Shown here one piece after another: positions 53,746-62,717 of a stretch of DNA of 64,000 nt; the first letter of the stretch is position 1; each line of letters starts with the position of its first letter. Source of the DNA: Eubacteriales bacterium (GTDB lineage: Bacteria > Bacillota_A > Clostridia > Saccharofermentanales > DTU023); NCBI GenBank assembly GCA_030532185.1, contig JAUNLO010000001.1, forward strand, positions 62,001 through 126,000, written 5' to 3'. Under the pieces are notes generated by a model. That model had not been told where the DNA came from and ran no database searches. It saw only the letters and a list, made by a program, of their open reading frames with translations. A program made the position numbers and the translations under genes.

Positions 53746-55266
53746 ATGTCACGGTCGCAGAAAATCCTGGGACTTGCCTTAGCCCTCTTGGCCTGGCTTG
53801 CCCTTTGGCACTTCTTAGCTCAAGCTGGATTTTTTGCCTTTCTCCTACCCGGTCCCCTGGCTAGCCTATCCCGCTTATGGCAGATTTTGGGCCAGTCTGC
53901 CTATCTTACGGCAGCCTGGCAAAGCTGCCTCCGGGTTGTCTCAGGTTTTCTCCTAGGTCTCCTCTTGGCCCTCCTGGCCGTCTTCTTGCCCGCAAGCCTA
54001 GGCCAGACCGGCACTCTCCATTTTTTTCTACGTTATTTTGTAGATATACCCATCAAGGTCTTGCGCTCTCTGCCCCTGGCCACCCTTGTTGTCCTCCTAC
54101 TTTTCATCCTCAATCCTCGGCAAATTGCCCTTTGCGTGGCTCTGGTCTTAAGCCTGCAAGGCTACTACCCCTTGTTAAAAAGCTCCCTTCAAGAACACCA
54201 GAGTCTTAGGGAGGCTGCCCAGGTGTATCAGGTCAGCCCTTGCCGTCTCTGGGGCATATTTCATTTAGGCTCCCTCTTTAGCCTGCTTGCGGTTAGCGCC
54301 GAAAGCACTTTGGGACTTGCCTTCAAAGCCAGCCTGGCCGCTGAGCTGCTTGCCTTCACGCCAGCTTCTCTAGGTTTAATTCTGCACGAGGCCAAACTAA
54401 ATTTAGACATGGAGCTGCTTTTTGCTGTAACCCTTCTAGTCATCTTCTTGGCCCTCAGCCTGACCAAACTCTTTGGCCTCCTTTGCCAACTAGGGGCCTG
54501 GTTTTGCCTGCGTAAGTTCCCCCTGCCCGGGTCCTCCCCATCACCTGGCCGCCAGAAAGCAGAACTTGAGCGTGGCACAAGCTATGTGCCTTCCTTTAGC
54601 CAGGTCTGGACGCAGCGGCAGAAAGTGACGGCCGGACCCGCACTTTCGCACCCCCAGACAGTCCAGGATTCCCCACCTAACCAGGAGACCATCCTCCAGG
54701 TAGAAGACTTGAGCTTTTCCTACGGCGGGCAGCCCCTTTTCTCCCAGCTAAATTTTACGCTAGCCCGGGGCCAAATCCTCTGGCTAAACTCTCCCTCAGG
54801 CTCCGGTAAAAGCACCCTAGCCTACCTACTAGCAGGCCTCCTACAGCCCAGCCAAGGTCAGATTCATAGGCAGGGGCGGCTGGCTATGGCCTTCCAGGAG
54901 CCTCGTCTTTTCCCCGATATGGATGCCGTGGACAATGTCTTAGTTTTTGCCGGTCATCCCTGGCGTGCAACAGATAGACAAAAGGCGCGGCAACTACTCT
55001 TGGAGCTCCAGCTGCCGGAGGACCAATTAGCTTGCCCCCTCTCTACTTATTCGGTGGGTATGAAACAAAGAGTTGCCTTAGCCACCGCCCTCTTTGCCCA
55101 AGCGGATTTACTAATATTAGATGAACCTTTCGCTAACTTAGATTGCTATAATAGGGAGAAGGCTAGCCAGATTTTGCCCACTCAGACGTCGGCCATACTG
55201 CTGATTAGCCACCAAACTTTGACTGAACTGGGGATTAAGGCTGACCTTTTGCCTCTAAACCGCTAA
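53746..55266 (+). CDS. ABC importer with permease and ATPase fused in one chain
   Basis: Residues 1-260 of this 506-residue protein are an SsuC/TauC-type permease with about six helices and an EAA-like loop (LREAAQVYQVSPCRLWGIFHLG). After a Pro/Ser-rich linker (about 263-312), residues 315-506 form the ATPase. Walker A is SPSGSGKST, the signature is the variant YSVGMKQRVALA, Walker B is LLILDEPFANLD, and the switch histidine is in LISHQ. The ATPase is short, with little after the H-loop. Permease and ATPase are normally separate genes in this family. Together with the upstream lipoprotein it makes a complete importer from two genes. Confidence 0.9.
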   Translation: MSRSQKILGLALALLAWLALWHFLAQAGFFAFLLPGPLASLSRLWQILGQSAYLTAAWQSCLRVVSGFLLGLLLALLAVFLPASLGQTGTLHFFLRYFVDIPIKVLRSLPLATLVVLLLFILNPRQIALCVALVLSLQGYYPLLKSSLQEHQSLREAAQVYQVSPCRLWGIFHLGSLFSLLAVSAESTLGLAFKASLAAELLAFTPASLGLILHEAKLNLDMELLFAVTLLVIFLALSLTKLFGLLCQLGAWFCLRKFPLPGSSPSPGRQKAELERGTSYVPSFSQVWTQRQKVTAGPALSHPQTVQDSPPNQETILQVEDLSFSYGGQPLFSQLNFTLARGQILWLNSPSGSGKSTLAYLLAGLLQPSQGQIHRQGRLAMAFQEPRLFPDMDAVDNVLVFAGHPWRATDRQKARQLLLELQLPEDQLACPLSTYSVGMKQRVALATALFAQADLLILDEPFANLDCYNREKASQILPTQTSAILLISHQTLTELGIKADLLPLNR

Positions 55267-55313
55267 ATTTCCGCTAGCGTCCTCCAGCCGTCAAAAAGGA
55301 AGAGAGAGAGCTA

Positions 55314-58313
55314 ATGAAGAGGATTATCTTAAGCCTGCTATTGCTAGTGAGTGTGTTTATGAGTGTTTGTATGCCCAGTTTTACTTTGGCTGAGGAAGCC
55401 CTCCCAGCCACTACGCTCTTTGGTTTCCGTGAGGTCCGGCAAGAAGAATTAACTGATATTTCTTCCACGGCCCATGTCTATGAGCATGAACAATCCGGCG
55501 CCAGTTTAATTTGGTTAGAAAATTCTGACCCCTTTAAGGTCTTTGCTGCCACTTTTAAGACGAAACCCCAAGATAGCAGCGGGGCAGCCCATATAGTTGA
55601 ACATGCCCTCCTAGGGGGTTCACGCAAGTATAAGTCTGACGACATTTTTTACGATATGTATTCGCGTTCTACCAACGCCTTTATGAACGCCATGACCTAT
55701 CCCGATAAAACTATTTTCCCTATTGCTAGTCGGGATCCCCAAGATTTCTTTAATCTCACGGATGTGTACTTAGACTCCGTATTTTTCCCCATGATTTTAG
55801 AAAATCCTCAGTTTTTTGCACGTGAGGGCTGGCGGTACGAACTCTTCTCCCCCGAGGAGGAGCTTAGCTACAATGGCGTAGTTTACAATGAGATGCTGGG
55901 TGCCATGTCAGATCCTATGCGCAAACTGCTTTACAGTAACTTAGCCTCGATCTTCCCCGATACCTTCTATGTCCACAACTCCGGGGGTGATCCCAACGAA
56001 ATCCCCAGTTTGAGCTACGAGGAATTCCTGGACTTCTACCGTACTTACTACTCTCCCTCCAACACCATGCTCTACTTTTACGGTGACCTGGATATTCTTG
56101 CTTATCTGGAGCATATAGACCGAGATTATCTCAGCCATTTTAGTCAGCGGGATGAAGAAGTTGTCTATGAAAAGCAAGCCGCCTTTGTAGAAAGAAGGGA
56201 GCATGTCAGCTACTACAATTTGGACGATGCCGCCCCCCTGGACAATCAGGCCTATATGGTTCTGAATTATCTTACCGGCGAGGGTGGCCTACCCGAGGAA
56301 ACTTTCATGAATATGGTGCTGAGCCAGGTTCTCTTTGATTCCAGCTCTGCCCCCGTTAAACTAGCCCTCTTGGATGCTGGCATTGGGGTGGAAAGCGGCT
56401 CTCTCAGCATGAATTTCAATCAGAATAGCTTGGGTATTGCTGTCTTGAATGCCAACGAGTCACAAAAGGAAGATTTTGTCCAGATTGTGGAAGATACCCT
56501 GCGCCAAGTGGTGGCAGAAGGTCTGGACCAGGAAAATATCCTGGCCACCATTAATATCCTGGAGATGGCCTACCGGGAAGCCAACGGCACTTACGGGCTC
56601 AAGGGTATGGATTATTTATCCCTAATTTTAGATTCCTATAACTATGGCGGGGATCCCTTTGCCTACCTACATTTCACCGACATTTTTAATGACTTGCGTG
56701 ACAAAATTGCTAGTGGCGCCTACGAAGCCTATATCCAAGAGCGAGTTCTCGACAATCCTAGCTCTAGCCTCTGCCTGCTTCTGCCCCAAAAGGGTCTGGC
56801 AGCAGACCTAGAAGCTAAAGTAGAGGCAGACCTGGCAGCCTACCAGGCAGAACTCTCAGATGATGAAATTGCTGACTTAATTAAGCGCAGCACCAAACTC
56901 AGAGATGAACCCATCTTTGCCCCGGAGGAATATTATCTGCCCAGCCTGAGTCTGGCGGAAATCGATCCCCAGGTTAACGAAATCCCCTTCCAGGCGGAAG
57001 CCAGGGAAAACTATACCCTGGTAAGCTCCCCTCAAGTCACGGGTGGTATCAACTATGTGAGCATCCAGTTCGACCTCTCGGTAGTCGAACCCGCAGACCT
57101 CCCCTATGTAAACCTACTGGCTAGACTATTAGCTAATGTTGATACAGATAACTATGACAAAGGAGAGCTGGAAAAAGCCATCTTTATGTACACGGGTGGT
57201 ATTGGCTTTAATGCTAGTAATGCCCAAAACCGTGTAAACGGTGACTACGATGCCCGCTTTGAAATATCCTCTTCCGCCACCTTAGAAAATATGGCAAAGA
57301 TGCTGGAACTGGTTACCGAAATAAGTCAGCACACTCAATTTACAGACCAAAAGTGGATTGGTGAACAGATTAAAGCCCTCCGCAATACCTTAGAGGTCGG
57401 TGCTGCCTCTAATGCAGCCGGCCTGGGCTTACAGCGTATCCGTGCTTATTTTGATCCCCTCTTTGCCTACCGGGAAAAATTAAATGGACTAGACTTCATC
57501 CGCTTCCTCCAAGAACTTGACGATAATTTTGCTACTGACCCTCAGCCCCATTTAGATAAACTGGCTGCCTTAAGCAAGCAAATCTTTAACCGCCCCAACC
57601 TGGTTATTGGTCTAGCAGCCTCCGCCGACGACCTGGAGACCTTGCAAACTCAACTGGATGATTTCGCTGCCGGCCTGCCTGTCCTGGAGCAAGAGCGGGC
57701 CAAGTTCCAAGTGGAGGCCCAGCCTTTAAATGAGGGTATCGCCATCAATAGCGAAGCCAACTATGTCCTTAAGGCTGGCAAACTGGAAGACCAGGAGGGA
57801 GAGTTAAAGGCTAGCAGCAATGTACTCACCCTAATTTTAGATAATCTCTACCTCTATCCGGAAATCCGGGCCAAGGGCGGGGCTTACGGGGCCTATTCCC
57901 TCGTAGATAACTATGATAATTTTGTGGTCTATTCCTACTCCGATCCTAACATAGTGGAAACCCTGGACGCTTTTGACCAGATGGGTGACTTCCTCGCCAA
58001 CCTGGCTTTGCCAGACGAAGCTTTAGAACAAATTTTAATTGGTTACTTTAAGGCTTACCCTGTACCCGGGAAAGACGCCGCCAACACCGTGGTCTACCGC
58101 TGGCTGAACGGCTTTAGCAATGAGTTTTACGCCCAAGAGGCCCAAGATGTATTAGACACCAAGCTGGAAGATATCCAAGCTTATGGTGAGCTACTCAGAG
58201 AAATTATGCAGGAAGATAATTACCTGCTTGTCCTAGGTAACGGTGGTCAGATTCAAGAAGCAGAGGAGCTCTTTAAGAATTTGACCTCTATCGTACCCAC
58301 AAACCTGGAATAG
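55314..58313 (+). CDS. Secreted M16C (insulinase-family) zinc peptidase
   Basis: This 999-residue metallopeptidase belongs to the presequence-protease branch of M16. A signal peptide (residues 1-26, ending FTLAEEA) exports it. The inverted zinc motif is H93-I-V-E96-H97 in HIVEHALLGGSRKY, and the third ligand region is NGVVYNEMLGAMSDP. The four-domain length is complete, with the second half lacking its own zinc site as usual. It probably degrades peptides outside the membrane for uptake by Opp-type importers. AGGAAGAGAGAG precedes the ATG. Confidence 0.9.
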   Translation: MKRIILSLLLLVSVFMSVCMPSFTLAEEALPATTLFGFREVRQEELTDISSTAHVYEHEQSGASLIWLENSDPFKVFAATFKTKPQDSSGAAHIVEHALLGGSRKYKSDDIFYDMYSRSTNAFMNAMTYPDKTIFPIASRDPQDFFNLTDVYLDSVFFPMILENPQFFAREGWRYELFSPEEELSYNGVVYNEMLGAMSDPMRKLLYSNLASIFPDTFYVHNSGGDPNEIPSLSYEEFLDFYRTYYSPSNTMLYFYGDLDILAYLEHIDRDYLSHFSQRDEEVVYEKQAAFVERREHVSYYNLDDAAPLDNQAYMVLNYLTGEGGLPEETFMNMVLSQVLFDSSSAPVKLALLDAGIGVESGSLSMNFNQNSLGIAVLNANESQKEDFVQIVEDTLRQVVAEGLDQENILATINILEMAYREANGTYGLKGMDYLSLILDSYNYGGDPFAYLHFTDIFNDLRDKIASGAYEAYIQERVLDNPSSSLCLLLPQKGLAADLEAKVEADLAAYQAELSDDEIADLIKRSTKLRDEPIFAPEEYYLPSLSLAEIDPQVNEIPFQAEARENYTLVSSPQVTGGINYVSIQFDLSVVEPADLPYVNLLARLLANVDTDNYDKGELEKAIFMYTGGIGFNASNAQNRVNGDYDARFEISSSATLENMAKMLELVTEISQHTQFTDQKWIGEQIKALRNTLEVGAASNAAGLGLQRIRAYFDPLFAYREKLNGLDFIRFLQELDDNFATDPQPHLDKLAALSKQIFNRPNLVIGLAASADDLETLQTQLDDFAAGLPVLEQERAKFQVEAQPLNEGIAINSEANYVLKAGKLEDQEGELKASSNVLTLILDNLYLYPEIRAKGGAYGAYSLVDNYDNFVVYSYSDPNIVETLDAFDQMGDFLANLALPDEALEQILIGYFKAYPVPGKDAANTVVYRWLNGFSNEFYAQEAQDVLDTKLEDIQAYGELLREIMQEDNYLLVLGNGGQIQEAEELFKNLTSIVPTNLE

Positions 58314-58314
58314 C

Positions 58315-58342
58315 ATCACGATCTTCGCGGATTGTGATTTTT
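58315..58342 (+). terminator. Terminator or attenuator directly before the hydrogenase genes
   Basis: ATCACGATC / GATTGTGAT forms a 9-bp stem (one G-T pair) with a TTCGCG loop and is followed by five T's. It starts next to the M16 stop and ends where the hydrogenase ribosome site AAGGAGAG begins. No promoter fits between, so transcription of hyd would have to pass through it. Confidence 0.6.
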
Positions 58343-58356
58343 AAGGAGAGAGACTT

Positions 58357-58881
58357 ATGAACTTAGAACAGTTAGACGTGGCAGTCCTTGACCAGTCAAA
58401 ACTGCCCTTGATTGATGAGCTAATTGCTTCCTACCCCGATCCGGCGGGGAAAATCATGATGATTTTGACCAAGTGCCAGGAAGTATATGGCTATCTGCCT
58501 CCCCCTTTACAGCTTTATATTGCTCGTAAAATCGGTGTACCGGCCGCCAAAATTAACGGCATTGTTAGCTTCTATGCCCTCTTCTCTGAAGAACCGGAGG
58601 CTAAATTCAATATAGCAGTCTGCCTGGGTACCGCCTGTTTCGTTAAAGGAGCAGGTGAAATCCTGGAGGCCTGCCGGCAGGAATTAGGTTTAAGTAAAGA
58701 CCAACATATGACCGACGATGGCTTATTCAGCCTTAGTGAGGTACGTTGTATTGGAGCTTGTGGCTTAGCCCCGGTCATGCGGATCAATGAGAAAATATTT
58801 GGTCGGGTAAGTCCTGCAGAAATTCCCCAAATTATCAATAGTTATCGGGAAGCTGCCCATGCAGAAGGAGGAGACAAATAA
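58357..58881 (+). CDS. hydC: [FeFe]-hydrogenase subunit HydC/HndA (NuoE-like)
   Basis: This small subunit (174 residues) has the thioredoxin-like [2Fe-2S] fold of NuoE. The ligand cysteines lie in CLGTACFVKGA and VRCIGACGLAP. It links the flavin subunit to the rest of the trimeric enzyme that exchanges electrons between NADH, ferredoxin and protons. The stop overlaps the next start (TAATG). AAGGAGAG precedes the ATG and directly follows the hairpin described above. Confidence 0.94.
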   Translation: MNLEQLDVAVLDQSKLPLIDELIASYPDPAGKIMMILTKCQEVYGYLPPPLQLYIARKIGVPAAKINGIVSFYALFSEEPEAKFNIAVCLGTACFVKGAGEILEACRQELGLSKDQHMTDDGLFSLSEVRCIGACGLAPVMRINEKIFGRVSPAEIPQIINSYREAAHAEGGDK

Positions 58882-60809
58882 TGCAAAAGCTGCGTTCTCA
58901 TGCGGATTTGAAGGCCTGGCGTACCGAACTACAAGACCGACTTAGCCTAAGAAGTATCATTGGCGAACATGTCATTATTCCGGAGCATATCAGCCAGCGA
59001 GAAATCCTCGTTTGCGGGGGCACAGGCTGTAAATCATCGGATAGCAGTCTGATTATTGAAAAACTTAGGGCCTCTGTAAAAGCCCATCAACTAGATGACC
59101 GGGTTAAGGTAGTGCAGGTAGGCTGCTTCGGCTTCTGTGCCCAAGGTCCCATCGTTAAAGTGGACCCCGACAATGTCCTTTATGTAAACGTCCATCCCTC
59201 AGATGTTGAAGAGCTGGTAAGCCAGCACCTGGTCCAGGATATAATTGTGGAGCGTTTACTCTATGTTGACCCCAAGAGTCAGCAGAAGATTCACCACTGT
59301 GAAGAGATGGACTTCTATAAGAAACAGCATCGGGTAGCCCTACGTAACTGCGGTAAGATCGATCCGGAAACTCTGGAAGACTATATTGCGGCAGAGGGTT
59401 ATGAGGCCCTGGCCCAATGTCTCTTCACCCTGTCTCCCCAAGAAGTCATTGAACAAATCAAGGCCTCCGGCCTCCGCGGGCGCGGTGGTGGTGGCTTCCC
59501 CACAGGTCTCAAATGGGAACTCTGCGCCAAGGCAGAGGGTCAGGAGAAATACATTATCTGTAATGCCGATGAGGGTGATCCTGGAGCTTTCATGGACCGT
59601 TCTATCCTGGAAGGCGACCCCGGTAGTGTCTTAGAGGCTATGGCCATAGCTGGCTACGCCATTGGGGCCAATTATGGTCTCGTCTATATTCGTGCGGAAT
59701 ATCCCCTGGCCGTGCATCGGCTGGAGATTGCCATCCGTGAGGCTGAAGAGGCCGGTTTATTGGGTGAAAATATCCTGGGTTCTGGTTTCGACTTTAAGGT
59801 AGAAATCAACTTAGGGGCAGGGGCCTTTGTTTGTGGCGAAGAGACTGCCCTCATCCACTCCCTGGAAGGGGGCCGAGGTGAACCCACCCGGAAGCCCCCC
59901 TTCCCTGCTCAATCCGGCTATCGGGGCAAGCCCAGCAATGTTAATAATGTAGAAACCTACGCTAATATCCCGGTCATTATCTTGCAGGGTCCCGAAAAAT
60001 TTGCCCAAATTGGTACAGAGAAATCCAAGGGCACTAAGGTCTTTGCCCTGGCCGGCAAAGTTAATAATATCGGTCTCGTAGAAGTACCCATGGGGACAAG
60101 CCTACGGGAAATCGTCTATGAAATCGGGGGAGGAATCCCAGAAGATAAAGCCTTTAAGGCTGTCCAAACAGGTGGGCCTTCCGGTGGGGTCATCACCGAC
60201 CGGGATTTGGATACGGAAATTGACTACGAGTCCCTCATGTCAATTGGCTCCATGATGGGGTCGGGCGGCATGATTGTCATGAACGAAGACAACGACATGG
60301 TTAAAATCTCCAAATTCTACTTGGATTTCATTACGGAGGAGTCTTGTGGTAAATGTACCCCCTGCCGCATTGGTACGAAACGTCTGCAGGAACTTTTAGC
60401 CGACCTCTTAGATCAGAAAGCCTCCGAGGACGTCCTAGAGAAAATTGCCCGTCTCTGCTATGTCATTAAAGACTCTGCCCTCTGCGGACTGGGACAAACA
60501 GCCCCCAACCCTGTCCTGTCCACCATGAAGTTTTTCCCAGAAGAATATGAACGCTATGCCAAGAAGCAAGTATCGAGGGCCTATGCCATTGATCCTCAGC
60601 GCTGCATTGGTTGTGGTCGTTGTAAAAAGGCTTGCCCTGTGCAATGTATCTCCGGGGAAATCAAGCATCCGCATAAAATTAATCCTGACCTTTGTATCGC
60701 TTGTGGTGCTTGCTTTAATGCCTGCCCCCTCAAGCCCACCAAAGCCGTTCTCAAACCGGGGCAGCAAGCCCTCCCCCTCGATGTAAAAGCCGCAGGAAAG
60801 GAGGCTTAA
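58881..60809 (+). CDS. hydB: [FeFe]-hydrogenase flavin subunit HydB/HndC (NuoF-like)
   Basis: This 642-residue subunit oxidises or reduces NAD(H). It has an N-terminal [2Fe-2S] thioredoxin-like domain (CGGTGCKSS, VGCFGFCAQGP), then the NuoF core with the NADH loop GRGGGGFPTGLKWE and FMN site CNADEGDPGAFMDR. The cluster motif ESCGKCTPCRIGTKR follows. At the C-terminus a two-cluster ferredoxin domain (CIGCGRCKKACP, CIACGACFNACP) contacts ferredoxin or HydA. This layout is that of electron-bifurcating hydrogenases of Thermotoga, Acetobacterium and Clostridia. Confidence 0.95.
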   Translation: MQKLRSHADLKAWRTELQDRLSLRSIIGEHVIIPEHISQREILVCGGTGCKSSDSSLIIEKLRASVKAHQLDDRVKVVQVGCFGFCAQGPIVKVDPDNVLYVNVHPSDVEELVSQHLVQDIIVERLLYVDPKSQQKIHHCEEMDFYKKQHRVALRNCGKIDPETLEDYIAAEGYEALAQCLFTLSPQEVIEQIKASGLRGRGGGGFPTGLKWELCAKAEGQEKYIICNADEGDPGAFMDRSILEGDPGSVLEAMAIAGYAIGANYGLVYIRAEYPLAVHRLEIAIREAEEAGLLGENILGSGFDFKVEINLGAGAFVCGEETALIHSLEGGRGEPTRKPPFPAQSGYRGKPSNVNNVETYANIPVIILQGPEKFAQIGTEKSKGTKVFALAGKVNNIGLVEVPMGTSLREIVYEIGGGIPEDKAFKAVQTGGPSGGVITDRDLDTEIDYESLMSIGSMMGSGGMIVMNEDNDMVKISKFYLDFITEESCGKCTPCRIGTKRLQELLADLLDQKASEDVLEKIARLCYVIKDSALCGLGQTAPNPVLSTMKFFPEEYERYAKKQVSRAYAIDPQRCIGCGRCKKACPVQCISGEIKHPHKINPDLCIACGACFNACPLKPTKAVLKPGQQALPLDVKAAGKEA

Positions 60810-60810
60810 G

Positions 60811-62565
60811 ATGTCTAATACTAAAATGTTAACTGTAACTATAAATGATAATGTCGTCCAAGTACCGGAAGGCAGCGTTATCTTAGATGCGGCCAAAAAG
60901 GCCGATGTTTTTATTCCTACCCTCTGTCAGTTGCGTATGCCGGAGTTTGGGATTAAGTGTCTGACCTCCTCCTGTCGGGTCTGCATGGTGGAACTCGAAG
61001 GTCGCCAAGGCAAGCTCGCCACAGCCTGTTCCGAGCTCTGCACAGATGGTATGGTGGTCAGAACTAACTCCACCAGGGCCCTCATGGCACGCAGGACCAA
61101 CCTGGAACTGATTCTCTCCAACCATCCCCCCGCCTGCTTAACCTGCCCTAAAAACCTGGACTGTGAGCTCCAGGCTCTGGCTGCCAGCATGGGTATTCGA
61201 GTCTTGGAATATACCGGCAAACGTAACATCCACCCCATCGACGACTCTTCCCAAGCCATTATTAAGGACCCCTCAAAATGCATCATGTGCCGGCGCTGTG
61301 AAACCATGTGTAATGAAGTACAGACCGTGGGTGTGCTCTCCGGCTTGCAGAGAGGTTTTGAGTCTATCGTGGCGCCCGCCTTCCACCTGGACATGGGCGA
61401 TACCTCCTGCACCTTCTGCGGGCAATGTGTCGCCGTCTGCCCCACCGGTGCCCTCACCGAGATGAACCATGCCGGCAAGGTTTGGTCTGCCCTCCATAAC
61501 CCCCGTAAGCATACGGTGGTCCAGGTAGCCCCTGCGGTCCGTGTAGCTATTGGTGAAATGTTCGGCTTAAAACCGGGTACGGTTACTACGGGTAAACTGG
61601 CCACAGCCCTGCGTATTCTGGGCTTCGACGCGGTCTTTGATACCGACTGGGGGGCTGACCTCACCGTAATTGAGGAGGCCGCAGAGCTGGTACACCGCAT
61701 TCAACACGATGGTACCCTGCCTATCTTGACCTCATGCTGCCCGGCCTGGGTTACTTTTATTGAAACTCAGTTCCCTGATATGCTATCCATCCCCTCTTCT
61801 TGTAAATCGCCTCAGATCATGTTGGGTGCCATGGCTAAATCCTATTACGCCAAGAAAATGGGCCTCCACGCTGATGACATCACCGTAGTTTCCATTATGC
61901 CCTGCTTAGCCAAAAAGGCTGAGGCAGCCAAGCCCGAGCTATCTAAAGACCATATCCAGAATGTTGACATCGTAATTTCCACCCGGGAATTTGGCCACAT
62001 GCTGCACGAACTCGGAGTAGAGTTTGATCAACTGCCTGAATCGGAATTTGACAGCCTCATGGGTGAATCTACCGGTGCCTCGGTTATTTTTGGTACCACG
62101 GGTGGGGTGATTGAAGCCGCTTGTCGTACTGCCTACTATATGCTCACGGGTGAAGATGCGGAAGACATTGAATTCACCGCCCTGCGTGGCCTAGAAGGCA
62201 TCAGGGAGGCCGAATTACAGATTCAAGATAAAACACTCCATATTGGTATTGCCCATGGCCTAGGCAATGCCAGGAAGCTCTTAGAAGGGGTAAGAGACGG
62301 TAGCTATAACTTTGATGCCATCGAGATCATGGCCTGCCCTGGCGGCTGTATTGGAGGCGGTGGCCAGCCTTACCACCATGGCAACATGGACATAATCTTT
62401 AAACGCCAGCAGGCCCTCTACCAGGAAGACCGGGGCAAGAAGATTCGCCAATCCCACCATAATCCCATGATCAAGAAGATTTACGAGGAATACCTAGGTG
62501 AGCCCTACGGTGAACTAGCCCATGACCTCCTCCATACGGAGTATACCCGCCGTGAGCGCATCTAG
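60811..62565 (+). CDS. hydA: [FeFe]-hydrogenase catalytic subunit HydA/HndD
   Basis: This 584-residue enzyme carries the H-cluster. In order it has a [2Fe-2S] plant-type domain (KCLTSSCRVCMVEL), a His/Cys cluster region (HPPACLTCPKNLDC), two [4Fe-4S] clusters (CIMCRRCETMC, CTFCGQCVAVCP), and the H-cluster motifs. L1 is TSCCPAW (C309 proton relay, C310 ligand), L2 is MPCLAKKAE, and L3 is MACPGGCIGGGGQP. A small-subunit-like C-terminal tail (HHNPMIKKIYEEYL) follows. It is a group A, M3-type enzyme. Maturases HydEFG are not in the window. Confidence 0.97.
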   Translation: MSNTKMLTVTINDNVVQVPEGSVILDAAKKADVFIPTLCQLRMPEFGIKCLTSSCRVCMVELEGRQGKLATACSELCTDGMVVRTNSTRALMARRTNLELILSNHPPACLTCPKNLDCELQALAASMGIRVLEYTGKRNIHPIDDSSQAIIKDPSKCIMCRRCETMCNEVQTVGVLSGLQRGFESIVAPAFHLDMGDTSCTFCGQCVAVCPTGALTEMNHAGKVWSALHNPRKHTVVQVAPAVRVAIGEMFGLKPGTVTTGKLATALRILGFDAVFDTDWGADLTVIEEAAELVHRIQHDGTLPILTSCCPAWVTFIETQFPDMLSIPSSCKSPQIMLGAMAKSYYAKKMGLHADDITVVSIMPCLAKKAEAAKPELSKDHIQNVDIVISTREFGHMLHELGVEFDQLPESEFDSLMGESTGASVIFGTTGGVIEAACRTAYYMLTGEDAEDIEFTALRGLEGIREAELQIQDKTLHIGIAHGLGNARKLLEGVRDGSYNFDAIEIMACPGGCIGGGGQPYHHGNMDIIFKRQQALYQEDRGKKIRQSHHNPMIKKIYEEYLGEPYGELAHDLLHTEYTRRERI

Positions 62566-62627
62566 GTGAGGACTCCCTGCCGACACTTGTCTGTCTCGGC
62601 ACTTTCTCACCAAACTATAGCAAGGCA

Positions 62628-62663
62628 AAGGGGCCGCCATCTGGCGGCCCCTTGTGTTTGTTG
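62628..62663 (+). terminator. Terminator of the hydrogenase operon
   Basis: A perfect 11-bp stem, AAGGGGCCGCC / GGCGGCCCCTT, with an ATCT loop is followed by GTGTTTGTTG. A second stem (TGCCGA/TCGGCA, 62578-62601) precedes it. The region between converging hydA and ftsY holds no gene. Confidence 0.75.
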
Positions 62664-62717
62664 CGGGTGTTGATTATCTAATTAGCCCTTTAAGGGAATC
62701 TGAAGCAGGATTAGCCC

